Below, one piece after another: positions 1 through 10,061 of a stretch of DNA of 64,000 bases. The first letter of the stretch is position 1; each line of letters begins with the position of its first letter. The notes beneath the pieces were generated by a model. The model saw only the letters and a list, made by a program, of their open reading frames with translations. It made no database searches and was not told the DNA's origin. The translations under genes were made by a program, and so were the position numbers. Origin of the DNA: Podarcis raffonei (Eukaryota > Chordata > Lepidosauria > Squamata > Lacertidae); the NCBI RefSeq assembly GCF_027172205.1, contig NC_070606.1, positions 101,594,534 to 101,658,533 on the forward strand. The letters run 5' to 3'.

Positions 1-395
1 TTCCTTGTTTTGCTAGAGTGGACATGCAAGGGAATGTTCGGTCCAGCCAGTCGAAACTTCCTGTTCCTGTGACTAGTGGATGGGCATGACCTTTCCAGAC
101 CTGGTCAAAGGACAAGGCATGCTGCCACTCTCCCTCTTTCCCATCTTCCTTTCGTCCTGCGAAATTCCCAAACTGCTAGCCTGCAGTCACTAGGTAAATC
201 TCCCTTATGGGGTAAACCCGTTTTTATACGTTTGCAACTTTCAGCCTTAAGACTGCCTTCAGGGACCACACTCTGCTCTGCCTGGTTGTGAGTAAACTTT
301 CTTTTTATTGCTTATGAATAAGACTGTGGTGTCTTTATTCTTTTAGGAGGGATTCAAGCGGTCTTACCAGAAAAATATTACAACACATTTCAATC
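1..395 (+). mobile_element. Possible LTR fragment (fossil), cut by window edge
   Basis: This stretch has no convincing gene. It has a TATA-like stretch and, near 290-345, a T-rich segment with an AATAAG-type signal followed by a T-rich tail, the kind of order seen in an LTR (R-U5). The left end lies outside the window and no partner LTR is visible, so this is only a guess. It could equally be ordinary single-copy DNA. It abuts the BovB copy that follows. Confidence 0.2.
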
Positions 396-462
396 TGTAC
401 AAGCCAGATGGAATTGCATATTGTCTTAAAAAACTCACAGCTAGTTTTCTGCTGCGTAAAGG

Positions 463-1114
463 GGAATGCCTCAACATCAAAAAAGTGAAGTTCATGGCCA
501 CTGGTCCCATCACCTCCTGGCAAATAGAAGGGGAAGAAATGGAGGCAGTGACAGATTTTACCTTCTTGGGCTCCATGATCACTGCAGATGGTGACAGCAG
601 TCACGAAATTAAAAGACGCCTGCTTCTTGGGAGAAAAGCAATGACAAACCTAGACAGCATCTTAAAAAGAAGAGACATCACTTTGCCAACAAAGGTCTGT
701 CTAGTAAAAGCTCTGGTTTTCCCAGTAGTGATGTGTGGAAGCGAGAGTTGGACCATCAAGAAGGCTGATCGATGGAGAATGGATGCTTCTGAATTATGGT
801 GCTGGAGGAGACTCTTGAGAGGCCCAAGGACTGCGAGAAGATCCAACCTCTCCATTCTGAAGGAAATCAGCCCTGAGTGCTCACTGGAAGGACAGATCCT
901 GAAGCTGAGGCTCCAATGACCTCATGAGAAGAGAAGACTGCCTGGAAAAGACCCTGATGTTGGGAAAGATGGAGGGCACAAGGAGAAGGGGACGACAGAG
1001 GATGAAATGGTGGGACAGTGTTCTCAAAGCTACGAACATGAGTTTGACCAAACTGCTCTGGTCCACGGGGTCATGAAGAGTTGGACACGACTAAACGACT
1101 AAACAACAACAAAA
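463..1114 (+). mobile_element. BovB (RTE-clade) LINE, 3' end, copy 1
   Basis: Translation of 485-919 gives the C-terminal end of BovB ORF2: the stretch TDFTFLGSMITADGD, then MTNLDSILKRRDITLPTK, VFPVVMCGSESWT, ELWCWRRLLR and SILKEISPECSLEGQILK. The element ends in the typical tail GGACACGACTAAACGAC followed by AACAACAAC. The open frame stops early relative to the other copies in this window (the LRLQ segment is followed by a stop), so it is a dead, 5'-truncated copy. BovB elements are known for horizontal transfer among squamates and ruminants. Two more copies lie at 20674 and 59868. Confidence 0.9.
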
Positions 1115-1209
1115 GGGGAATTCACTCTGCTAAGTGAAGGAACTTGCTAGCGCAAGTTAGGAAGGATACTAATAAACAATATATCCTCTCCTGCCACCCT
1201 GAACATTCC
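1115..1209 (+). repeat. 95-bp unclassified dispersed repeat, copy 1
   Basis: This 95-bp block recurs at 7977-8071 in the same orientation with about six mismatches. It includes a short stem CTTGC/GCAAG around TAGC, and AATAAACA followed by a pyrimidine-rich end. It starts at the 3' end of a BovB copy here but is preceded by a CR1-like fragment at the other site, so it is its own dispersed family. It may be the end of an LTR or SINE. Confidence 0.6.
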
Positions 1210-2049
1210 AACAGTCTAGAATTCTCAGATGTCACCAGAAGAGTAAGCCGTTTTTTCAGTTAGGTCCGTTATCAACTGCAGAGGATGAGTAGCTTTGGGA
1301 GCCTCTTGGGGAGATGGAAGTGTTCAAAGGACTGAATCCACGAAGGAGAGCTACTTGCTCTGAGACGGGGGAACCTTCAGGCAAAGGCCAGCGGTGAAGA
1401 GATGGTGCTAGATGCCAGGTTTTTTGGCTCCCCACTTTCCTTTAGGGTGTAACATTGGAGGTCCTGCGGGAAGAAAGAGCATCTCCGAGTCAGGGGCCAG
1501 TCTGGGCCAAAGCGGCCCTCCATTGCCCCCACCACAGAGTCCCTGGCACTCCTTTATCATCTCCAATGCCGTCAGGACACTTACATTAAGCAGGAGGAGG
1601 AGGAGGTGCGAAGCATTGGGGGTCTCTGTCAAAGCAGATGGTGGAAGTGCCATTTCAGTTCCTGTGGCAGATGCCCATGTTCAAGGCAAGGAGGGAAAGA
1701 GAGAAGAGATTTTGAGTCCTGAGTGCAATTGTGGAAATGTGTGAGGAAGAAGAAAGAGCCATGTCAAGAGAAGTTTAAATTAATGACAAATCTTCCTGTC
1801 CACCTCCTTTCCTTCCTCCAGGAGTACCTCAAACGTCCTGGGGACTATTGCACTGCAGAGGTCATGAAGCTGAAGAGATGGAGGTGAGAGGCTTAGACGC
1901 TGCCTCCTCTGAGTCCCCCTTGCCCCCTCCTGCCTGCTCTTCCCACCCTGAGCTTCTCTCCACCACAACCACGTCCATTCAAAAGACACAACTCACCAAG
2001 GAGAAAAGTCAGGGTGATGGCCCCAACCCCAAACTCCATCCCTGACCCT

Positions 2050-2071
2050 CCCACCCACCCACCCACCCACC
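2050..2071. repeat. (CCCA)n simple repeat
   Basis: Five tandem CCCA-type units within the intron-like part of the minus-strand exon-module locus. Confidence 0.85.
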
Positions 2072-2454
2072 TCCCTGTGGGGGTCCCTCACACAACCAGA
2101 ATGGCCTCTGCAGCCAGATGCTCGGAGGTCTGAATGGCCCTGAAGCCTCTCAGCGCAACTTCCTGGCAACTCTCAATGACCTGGGACAAGAGAAGTCAAG
2201 AGAAGTCAAGACTAAGTTCATGCCTCCCTGTCCTCCTTATTCTTTTCTTCTAGGATGGCCTGGAAGTTGTGTGGACGATTGCGCTGCCCATGTCCAAAGT
2301 GGAGACCCCCCAGCAGGCGCTGGAAGTGCCGCTTCAGTTCCTGTGGAAAAAGAAGAGAGAAGAGAGGTTGAGTCCTGACTGGAATTCTGTAAGAGCCTTG
2401 CAAAGACAAGTCCAAAGGACACACCTCTCTGTGCTGATCCTCTTCCAAATGCCA

Positions 2455-2690
2455 GGCAGGGAGCAGGTCCTGCAGGACTCCCAGCAAGAAGACCTGAGAG
2501 GTGAGTCTTGGGTACAGACCATAAAGCAAACAAGGGACAAGGGAGTTCGCTGTCCCCAAGGTGTGGGGCTCACCTTCTTTTGGATTTGGCCAGAAGCAGG
2601 CCAGCTCCGGCTGAACAACTGTCTTCTGCAGAGGAAAAAAAATCCAGGTCAGATGATACAACAAAAGCCACTCTGGATGGGTGCCTCTAT
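2455..2690 (-). repeat. Exon module, tandem copy A
   Basis: The segment carries the sequence GCAGGTCCTGCAGGACTCCC and then a block ending in GGTGTGGGGCTCACCTTCTT. The same order and spacing recur at 3480-3685 with clear identity across about 200 bp, interrupted by one gap. On the minus strand both read as a short exon (QPELACFW or QPDLACFW) followed by GTGAGC and then the LLGVLQDLLPAW exon. Retention of splice signals in both copies argues for duplicated gene segments and not a transposon. Confidence 0.6.
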
Positions 2691-3479
2691 GGCCAACTGG
2701 GATATCCAAATAGAGCCAGCAGGTTCCTTCAGCAATATTTTAGGAATAGTGTCCATATACCTGGAATTTTGCCGTTCTTCCTCCCTTTCATATTTTCCCA
2801 ACAGCCGCAGAGCTGCCTTCTCAGGGCCTCCAGGGTCTCCTTGCATGTCTGCTCTCCTCCTTGTTCTTTATATTTGTACAGCCCTCCTTTAGTCCGAGAG
2901 ATTTCTTCTCCTTCCAATGAGGGAATCTTCTCAGGATCATCCTGTGGATCTTGGCATCTCCACCCTTCCTCTTTAGCCAAAGAAATGCCTTCTCCTTCTA
3001 ACAAGGGAGTTTCATCAGTCAAAGATGGCTGCTCTCCAACCTCTCGGATCCTCACTCACCAGAATGGCTTGGGCCATCTACTGCTTGGAGGACTCCAGTT
3101 CTTTTTCCTCTTTTCACCAGTCGGTTCTCATTCCTCTGACCGGGCTCTAGATTTCCAGGAGCTGCAGATTCAGAAGTCTTCGCAAGTGGACAAGAATTTG
3201 GTGATCCTATACATCCCCCCTCCTCTGGACCCTTGGCCCCATCAGTCCCGCCCCCCAAAAAGATGAAAAGAACCCAGAGACAGGTATGAAAACCAACCGA
3301 ATGAGACCAAGCGGAGAAAAACCACCTTCCTCCTTACCCAGTGGCCTCTCTCTGGTGTCCAGCGGAGCCCGAGGTCTGCACTGAATACGTGTCTTCGATG
3401 ATGATGTCATCTGGATGGAAGAGAATGAAAATGAGAGTCAGTCCAGGCGCTGCTCTCCCAGGCCAGGTGGGGAAGGTCT

Positions 3480-3685
3480 GCCAGGCAGGGAGCAGGTCCT
3501 GCAGGACTCCCAGCAAGAGGCAGGGAACTTCAAGCACACAAGGGACAAGGGAGTTCGCTGTCTCCAAGGTGTGGGGCTCACCTTCTTTGGGTTTCCTCCA
3601 GAAGCAGGCCAGGTCTGGCTGAATTACTGTCATCTGCAAAGAAAAATCGGGGTCAGATGATACTACAAAATCCACCCTGAATGCG
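3480..3685 (-). repeat. Exon module, tandem copy B
   Basis: Paralogous to 2455-2690 about 1 kb away. Downstream on the minus strand (3352-3411) lies a further exon-like piece, DDIIIEDTYSVQTSGSAGH, with a TCCATCCAG acceptor and a GTAAGG donor. See the entry spanning 1408-5645 for the whole locus. Confidence 0.6.
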
Positions 3686-5834
3686 TGCAAGAGAATGGAA
3701 GGACAGGCCTCCCTCTGCCTTGGGCCCAATCCCTTGTCCCAGAGGACCTCCCTGGGCCCTGCAGCCTCCTGGGCAGAGGAGCCTCTGACCTCATCCTGGC
3801 CCCCAGGGACACACAGCGCAACATCTGCAATAAAGGTTGCTGGGGGATGTGCTCTTTCAGGGATGGAAGCAACCAGAGAAATGAAGAGAAGAAGGTGAGG
3901 GACTTACTCTGAGTTGGGGGAATTTCCGTGCCATGGCCAGAAGCAGAGAAATGCTGCTGGCCGTTAGTGTTTGAGCCTCCCCAGTTTCGCCAAGGGCGTA
4001 TCCTCGGCGGTCCTGCGGGCGGAAAGAGCGTCTCAGTTGGGGCCAGTTGGGACCAAAGCAGCAGGGCAGGCTCAAGGGCCCGAGCCCCGAACAAGTTGGG
4101 GGGAGCACACAAGAGCCATCGGGACACTTACACTGAGCAACTGGAGAAGGGTGCCAGGATTGGGGGCTTCCATCAGGAGACTCCCCAGCAGGAGCCGGAA
4201 GCGCCCCTTCAGTTCCTGCGGGAAAAGAGAGAAAAGAAGTTGAGTGCTGGGTTAGATTCTGCATGTGTTTGAGGAAGAAGAAGGGAAGTCCAGACCAAGG
4301 ACATACCTCTCTGTCCTCCTCCTTTTGGGGGCCCCCAAGAACAGCCTCCAGGGTCCCGTGAAGGATGGCGCTGAGCATCTCACCGTTGTACTTTGGCCTC
4401 ATGATGCTGCAGAGATGAAGGGGATAGGGTTAGACATTGCCCCCTCCCCGTCTCCCTTGTCCCCTTCTCCCTCCTGCCTGCTCTTCCCCACACGGAGCTC
4501 CCCCTGGAGTTCTGCCCCCCACCCACCCCCCGAAACCCCGTCCATCCCAAGACCCCCACTCACCTCAGCTGGAGGAGGGCCTCCAAGTCCAGGTCAAGGG
4601 TCAAGCGGCAATCCCCAAGTGCTCCAAGGGCCCCAAGATGTCCTGGAAGAGAACAGAGGAGGAAAGTCAGCTCTTTCTGGGGGCCTCCAGAGGATGGCTC
4701 TGACCCCCAAGACCAGGCTCGGCTTTCCTGGGGAATAGCAGCCCCATGCCCTAAGCCGGCAGAGTCCTCCTCTCCGGGGGATGAACAACCCCTTTCCCCA
4801 AAACCCCTCCCTCCCCATGGGGGTCCCTCACACCACCCATCACTCACCAGAATGGCTTGGGCCAGCTACTGCTTGGAGTACTTCAGAGTTCAGAGCCCCC
4901 TGAGCTCAACTGCCTGGCAGCTCTGGCTGACCCCCAGGAGGTAGCGCTGTTCATCCCCCAGCAGCTGAAATGCAAAAGTCAGGCTGTCAGTTCCTCGTGA
5001 GGAGAGGGCTTCTCTGCATCCGAGAGTGCAGAGTGGGGGGCAAAGAGCCCGGGCAGCAGGGGGCAGGTCTGAAGGGTCCAGTGCCTGCTCTTGTTTTCTC
5101 CAATACTCACCCCCTGGGGAAGGGATGTGGAACCGCAGCAGAACTGCAAAGAGAAGAACACGGGAAAGGTGAGTTCATCCCTGAGCCCCTGGCAAGACTT
5201 TTCCAAGAATTTTCTCCTGGATTCCAAGTCCTACTAGACGGGTGGGACACCCCAGGCCTTGGGGGCCAATCCTGGCCTCCTTCCCCCAGAATGTGGCTCC
5301 CCAGGGAAGGTGCCCCTCCCGCTGACAACTGCCCCCCCAGGCATGCCCCCCAGCCCAGCCCCCTGCTTCCTCCATTGGACCCCACAAAATGGGTTGGCCG
5401 CTGGGGGAGGTTGGGTTTCCAGGCGCTGGCCCAGATGGACCTTGGGTCGGATCCAGCCATCTCGCTCTTTGCATGTTTTGACTAGCTGCCCCCCATGCCC
5501 ATCCCTGCCCTCCTCTGTCCCAAAAAGGAGGGCCACTTGCTCACCTGGCACCATGGGCTGCTCCGGGCCTTGCTGGGGGGCCACCCTGTTGCAGCGTCTG
5601 AACAGGCGCCTTAAGCACCCGATCCCCTTGTCACCGTGGCAACCCCCCCCACACACACCTGGACCTGGGCCCACCTGGCCCCTCCAGAGAGGGGAGGTTC
5701 CTCTCTCAGAATTCGGAAGCCCCTGCTGTTCCGCCTGCAGCTGGACTGCATCTTCCTTTCACCTCCTTCCTGCAGCCCCATTCCCAAAGGGAGACCAGCC
5801 CCACATCCTTCCAGGCAGGCGGCTAGGGGTCTCC

Positions 5835-6015
5835 ATAGCGCAGGATTGGACCATCTGCTTTGCATGCAGGTCTTCTGTCCTGGGCAGCATCTTGGGGGGG
5901 CCTAGCAATGTGTGTGTCCCCCATCCGAACCCCTGGAGAGCTGCTGCCGGTCAGTGCAGGCGATGCTGAGGTCAATGGGTCACCGGACTGACTCTGTCCA
6001 TGGCAGCTTCCTAGG
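5835..6015 (+). mobile_element. Old tRNA-derived SINE (TTTGCATGCAG family)
   Basis: The segment holds ATCTGCTTTGCATGCAGGTC, later GAGAGCTGCTGCCGGTCAGTG, then GACTGACTCTG and GGCAGCTTCCTA. The same order occurs at 15105 (plus) and 44165 (minus), where a tRNA-like box B, GGTTCAATCCCTG, is clearer. It is a degraded pol III-derived SINE with a conserved body. Confidence 0.6.
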
Positions 6016-6412
6016 AATATTCCTCTTCAGTTATGTAGCTGAAGAGGAGCAAGCTCACTTCTGCACCAGACCGACCATCGATTCCTTTTGTTAAGAGACA
6101 ATCTGGAAAAGTCCCTGTTTAATATACAACAGTGCAAGGGCAGAAATCCTGAATGGAAGAGGAAGCAGAATTCTTCCCTCCCGCCAGCTGCAAGAAAACC
6201 ATAGGCCAAGGGACCCCTCCCCCAGGAACCCTTCCAGCTCTACCATTCTATGGTGTCAACTGCGGCAGACCCTCTGGATTTCAAAGGGGGCCCTTGGAGC
6301 ACCTGAAGGCAGCGGCCCCTTCTTCTGAGTTCCTGCACAAGCCTTGGCTCACCCAATCAGGCTGCAGCCCCTCCCCTGTTGTCCCCCAGACACAGCAAGG
6401 GGTATTCAGAGG

Positions 6413-6434
6413 TACACACACACACACACACACC
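6413..6434. repeat. (CA)n microsatellite
   Basis: Eleven CA units. The following 6440-6830 is AT-rich and contains no gene or repeat I recognise; it may be an old LINE tail. Confidence 0.9.
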
Positions 6435-6833
6435 CCGAATATGGAAGCTCTCCATTCATTTTGGTTTTTAATTTACAGTGTAGTATATTTATATAAAAGG
6501 TGCTATAAGAATTCTAAGGTCTCAAATCTATAAAATATATGGTCATAAATGTACAAGGCAAAAACATACATGAGTACATATAAACCACGTGTCTGAAATA
6601 GCACAGGAGAACAATCCTGAAGCCCTTCTGATTCTCGCAATGGCCTCAAATATTCCTCTGCAGTAAGGGAGGCAAATGGCAGCCTCCCCATTGTCTTTGT
6701 GCTTACAGATCCTGTCTGAAGGGTGTATTTGTGTATGAATGGGGTGAGCTTGTGATCTGGATTCAGGAACTAAAGTATTGACCATCACAAAAGAATGGCC
6801 AGGCTGCCAAGGTAATGCAGTCAGTGACCATTG

Positions 6834-7168
6834 TCAGGTATCCTGGCAGGCAGGATTTCTGCTGGAGCCCGACCGCCTCCTTCTGTGACAATGTTTTTGG
6901 GGGTGGTCTTGGGCCACAGGGTGGGCAATTTCAAAAATCTATATAAGAGCTTGCACACCATTGTTCTAGCTTCCTCCTCCCTCCTGCGTGTGGTGAGTGG
7001 GGACCCTGTTGCAACAGTTCAATAAAGATCAGGCTTATGAGCTGCTTTGCTTCTCAATATTCTCTGCTTGGCCTCTGTTATCTTCTCCTACCAATAGGGA
7101 ACCCACTTAAGGACTCTAGATGGGCTCTTGGGGACCCCGTAAGGGAAAAGGAGCAGCTTTTTTCTTAT
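6834..7168 (+). mobile_element. Probable solo LTR (fossil)
   Basis: The segment starts TGTCAGG and ends in ATAACA, has a TATA-type box (CTATATAAGAGC) near 6940, and an AATAAAG polyadenylation signal about 75 bp further on. This is LTR order (U3, R, U5). No coding part or partner LTR is nearby, so it would be a solo LTR. Its right end abuts the tail of a Sauria SINE. Family (endogenous retrovirus or Gypsy) cannot be told. Boundaries are inferred. Confidence 0.4.
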
Positions 7169-7171
7169 AAC

Positions 7172-7555
7172 AAAGATAAAGGTAAAAAGTAAAGGACCCC
7201 TGGATGTTTAAGTCCAGTCAAAGGCGACTGTGGGGTTGTGGCGCTCATCTCGCTTTCAGGCCGAGGGAGCCAGCGTTTGTCCACAAACAGCTTTCCGGGT
7301 CATGTGGCCAGCAGGACTAAACCGCTTCTGGAGCAACAGGACACCGTGATGGAAGCCAGAGCACACAGAAACACTGTTTCCCTTCCTGCCGGAGCAGTAC
7401 CTATTTATCTACTTGCACTGGTGTGCTTTTGAACTTCTAGGTGGGCAGGAGCTGGGACGGAGCAACGGGAGCTCACCTCGTTGCGGGGATTTGAACTGCC
7501 GACCTTCTGAGCAGCAAGCCCAAGAGGCTCAGTGGTTTAGACCACAGCACCACCC
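7172..7555 (-). mobile_element. Sauria-type SINE, copy A
   Basis: A full-length copy on the minus strand. Read 5' to 3' on that strand it has a tRNA-like head with box B (GGCAGTTCAAATCCCCG), a body including AGATAAATAGGTACTGCTCC, and ends in the GGACTTAAACATCCAGGGG-type block with ACCTTT-like tail units. The end resembles the BovB 3' end, which fits the idea that BovB enzymes move these SINEs. It carries an extra block CACGGTGTCCTGTTGCTCC, as copy D also does, unlike copies B, C and E, so at least two subfamilies are present. Confidence 0.85.
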
Positions 7556-7566
7556 ACGTTACCTTA

Positions 7567-7720
7567 CCTTATATCGATATACCACCTTGATCTTCCAATG
7601 ATCTCAGGGTGGCTTGCATGGTTTTCCTCCTCCCCATTTCCTCCTCACAACGACCTTGCGAGGCAGGTGAGGTTGACTCCAAGGGCACCCAGTGGGAATT
7701 CGAACCCAGAGGGCATCAGA
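7567..7720 (-). mobile_element. MIR/CORE-like SINE fragment
   Basis: The order is a sequence such as ATATACCACCTTGATC, then CTCACAACGACCTTGCGAGG, CACCCAGTGGGAATTCGAAC. This matches the fuller copy at 48347 in order. It is an old, degraded tRNA-derived SINE read on the minus strand. Confidence 0.55.
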
Positions 7721-7829
7721 GGAAGGAGGGAAGGAAAGAGGCACGGGGGCCAGTGTTGCCCATGGCACCTCTGGGCATCATTCAAGGCACCCCAGGGGGC
7801 CACAGCACCCTGGTCGAAAACCACTGGCT

Positions 7830-7972
7830 TAGATCATTCTTGAACTGCAGAGTTGGAAGGGACCTCGGGGTCACCTGGCCCAACCTCCTGCTGCTGCGCC
7901 TCCAACCTTGATTCTATAACCTGTATCCTTTGCAGGGGGTTGGACTAGATGGCCCCTGGGGTCCCCCCTGTG
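7830..7972. mobile_element. Two short CR1 3'-end fragments, opposite orientation
   Basis: The block GAGTTGGAAGGGACCTCGGG at about 7848 is the reverse complement of the CR1 3' end. GGGGGTTGGACTAGATGGCC at about 7935 is the same end in the forward direction. Together they make a small fold-back arrangement just before the 95-bp repeat. Confidence 0.6.
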
Positions 7973-7976
7973 TAAA

Positions 7977-8071
7977 GGGGAATGCGCTCTGCTAAGTAAA
8001 GGATCTTGCTAGCGCAAGTTAGGAAGGATAGTAATAAACAATATATCCTCTCCTGCCGCCCTGAACATTCC
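7977..8071 (+). repeat. 95-bp unclassified dispersed repeat, copy 2
   Basis: Second copy of the block at 1115-1209, with about six differences. No shared flank exists on either side, so the unit boundaries are near those given. Confidence 0.6.
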
Positions 8072-8330
8072 CACGGCAGCGTCAACGTCACAGCCCCCAC
8101 CGGCACCCAAGACGGGGGGGGGGTCTCAGCAGCCCTTTTGCCAGGAAGAGGAGCAAGAACGGGAGGAGGAAGAGCGTCCCTGTGGAAAGCCCCCCCAAAA
8201 AACATTCTCCTTTTGATCTTCCTTTTTTGCAATATATATCAATGCAAAACAGTGGTTGATATACAGCTGATTTTTTTGGTTATGACAGTCCCCACCCCTC
8301 ACCTAGAGAAACACCACCTGTCAATTTAAA

Positions 8331-8360
8331 TTATTATTATTTATCATTATTATTATTATT
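8331..8360. repeat. (ATT)n simple repeat
   Basis: About ten ATT units with one interruption. The DNA before it (8072-8330) has no feature that I can name. Confidence 0.85.
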
Positions 8361-8399
8361 CCCCTTTAAAGCCCTTTAAAGCTTCCTTCTGTCCACTCT

Positions 8400-8720
8400 C
8401 TGTGAATTACCTGCCCGGAGCGGGTCCTCCCCGTCGAGTCTCGCCTTGCCCGGCGCGTGGCGGCCGCCCTTTCCCACACTCTGCCGGCTGCGCTGCCAAG
8501 CCCCGCGGCTCGGCCTGTCAGCGTCACCGGGCTCGGCGGGCGGTAATTCCCGAAGAAAGCCGGCGGCGCTTGAAGAGCTGGCAAGCCCCCATTTGCATGT
8601 CTGTTTTCTGCAGCCCTTGGAGAGGATTAAGTTCCCCCCTCCCCTGCCTTCTCCGCTTCCCCGGAAAACGTTCTTGGCATAACTCCATGAAAGAGGCTCC
8701 AGCCCCACATGGGCGAGGAG
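8400..8720. other. GC-rich, repeat-poor island with octamer motif
   Basis: This is CpG-rich unique-looking DNA between two repeats. It contains a POU octamer ATTTGCAT at 8590-8597 and AGGATTAAG at about 8623, a homeodomain-like core. Several overlapping open frames exist on both strands, but none has a recognisable protein or splice pattern. It could be a distal regulatory element. Confidence 0.35.
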
Positions 8721-8818
8721 GCGGGGGGGAGTGCATCCCCCAGGCCCAGTCTTGGCTCTGGGGAGCCGGGAGGACCCCCCACCTTCATCGGCCCTGGGAA
8801 AGCCCCGGGGAAAACAAT

Positions 8819-8995
8819 TCACAGAACTGTAGAGTTGGCAGGGACCCCAAGAGTCATCTAGTCCAAGCCCCCGACAGCGTAAGAATCACAGCTAAAAAGT
8901 CCCTGGCACATGGCCACCCAACCTCCAAGGAAGGAGAGTCCACCACCTCCCATTTGCGCCCCTCTGAGGGTCGGACCTGCTCCAAGGACCCCTAA
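8819..8995 (-). mobile_element. CR1 LINE 3' fragment
   Basis: The plus strand reads AACTGTAGAGTTGGCAGGGA, then CATCTAGTCCAAGCC, then CCAACCTCCAAGGAAGGAGA. That is the reverse complement of the CR1 ORF2 end (SLEVFK region) and 3' UTR. Confidence 0.75.
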
Positions 8996-9069
8996 TTCCA
9001 AGGTGCCCCTTCCTGCTCTCTGATTGGCACATGTTCATTTGGGATTTAGCCACACTTACCTTTCCAGAG

Positions 9070-9420
9070 GGACACAGGTGGCGCTGTGGGTTGAACCACA
9101 GAGCCTAGGACTTTCTGATCAGAAGGCCAGCGGTTCGAATCCCCGCAACGGGGTGAGCTCCCATTGCTCGGTCTCTGCTCCTGCCAATCTAGCAGTTCGA
9201 AAGCACGTCAAAGTGCAAGAAGATAAATAGGTACCGCTCTGGCAGGAAGGTAAACGGCATTTCCGTGTGCTGCTCTGGTTCACCAGAAGCGGCTTAGTCC
9301 TGCTGGCCACATGACCCGGAAGCTGTACGCCGGCTCCCTCAGCCAGTAAAGCAAGATGAGCGCCGCAACCCCTGAGTTGGCCACAACTGGACTTAATGGT
9401 CAGGGGTCCCTTTACCTTTT
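9070..9420 (+). mobile_element. Sauria-type SINE, copy B, with target duplication
   Basis: The head has an A-box region (GGTGGCGCTGTGGGTTGAACC) and box B (GCGGTTCGAATCCCC), the body has AGATAAATAGGTACCGCTCT, and the end is GGACTTAATGGTCAGGGGTC with TTTACC units. It is flanked by a 12-bp direct repeat ACCTTTCCAGAG at 9058-9069 and 9421-9432, although part of that overlaps the ACCTTT tail type. The copy is intact end to end, so fairly young. Confidence 0.9.
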
Positions 9421-9983
9421 ACCTTTCCAGAGCTGCTCCGGTGAAACCTGCTCTTTAAAGCTCATTTGGAGCAAACGTCCATCTGCCGAAAGCACAAATG
9501 GACATTTGCTCTGATTCAGCTGCAGAGAGCAGGTTTTCCTGGGGAAAGCTGGTGGGAGGGAGCACAAAACACACACACACACAGACCGCCATGAAGCGTT
9601 AAGAGTGGGCCTGTGCCTCAAAAGACGGGGACAAAAGTTGGTGCGTTGCGAAAGAGGGTGATAAACTTTTCTCAATCCACTTCCTCACACCAGGCACAAT
9701 TTTATGAATTATTCTCACAGTGGCCAAACAGAAGTCTCCTTGGGATGCCCCCAAGCAGTAAATCATGAGCACAGCAGCCCCCACCACACTTCCCCCTGGT
9801 GGTTCCCAGCAATTGGCATTCAGAGGTGGGCACAGCCGTTATGCCTAGTAGCCATCCGTAGTGGTTTCTCTAATATTGAGGCTCTCCAAGTCGGTGGCCA
9901 TCACAGCGTCCTGCAGCCGCGAGTTCCACAGGCTAACCATGGTGCCTTATGTCACTGACAAACCAGGTCAGCCAGAGAGCACC

Positions 9984-10061
<78 letters not shown>
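9984..10061. repeat. (ATT)n(ATC)n compound microsatellite
   Basis: About 13 ATT units pass directly into about 13 ATC units, 78 bp in all. It produces artificial runs of tyrosine and histidine codons in one frame and should not be taken as coding. The flanks (9433-9983 and 10062-10717) hold a weak CR1-like piece at 9880-9950 and nothing else that I recognise. Confidence 0.95.

Larger units (their letters stand above)
1408..5645 (-). pseudogene. Unidentified multi-exon gene or relic with tandem exon modules
   Basis: On the minus strand a series of short segments have good splice acceptors and donors. The best, in transcript order, are about 5543-5640 (reads LRRLFRRCNRVAPQQGPEQP before GTGAGC), 5111-5144, 4848-4964, 4564-4642, 4307-4406 (MRPKYNGEMLSAILHGTLE) and 4132-4215 (ELKGRFRLLLGSLL). 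Each is followed by GTGAGT, GTATGT or GTAAGTG. Lower down, similar segments recur: ELKRHFQRLLGG near 2300-2340, the LLGVLQDLLPAW segment at both 2455-2500 and 3480-3525, and the end CCAAGCCATTCTG before GTGAGTG near 3060 and 4850. Stops occur in some segments, for example after ELRGL at 4848-4964. This looks like a locus built by tandem duplication that is at least partly degraded. I do not recognise the family; the leucine-rich helical exons could suit a HEAT-type protein, but that is weak. Confidence 0.4.

Noticed and set aside
9066-9150. tRNA gene at SINE heads (also near 7555, 10720, 14533, 33112)
   Set aside because: They keep box B but are degraded, joined to SINE bodies, and do not fold as a complete tRNA.
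9119-9310. Similar 60-residue open frames at 9119 (minus), 14232 (plus) and 32873 (plus)
   Set aside because: They recur because they lie inside copies of the same Sauria-type SINE. They are not a small-protein family.
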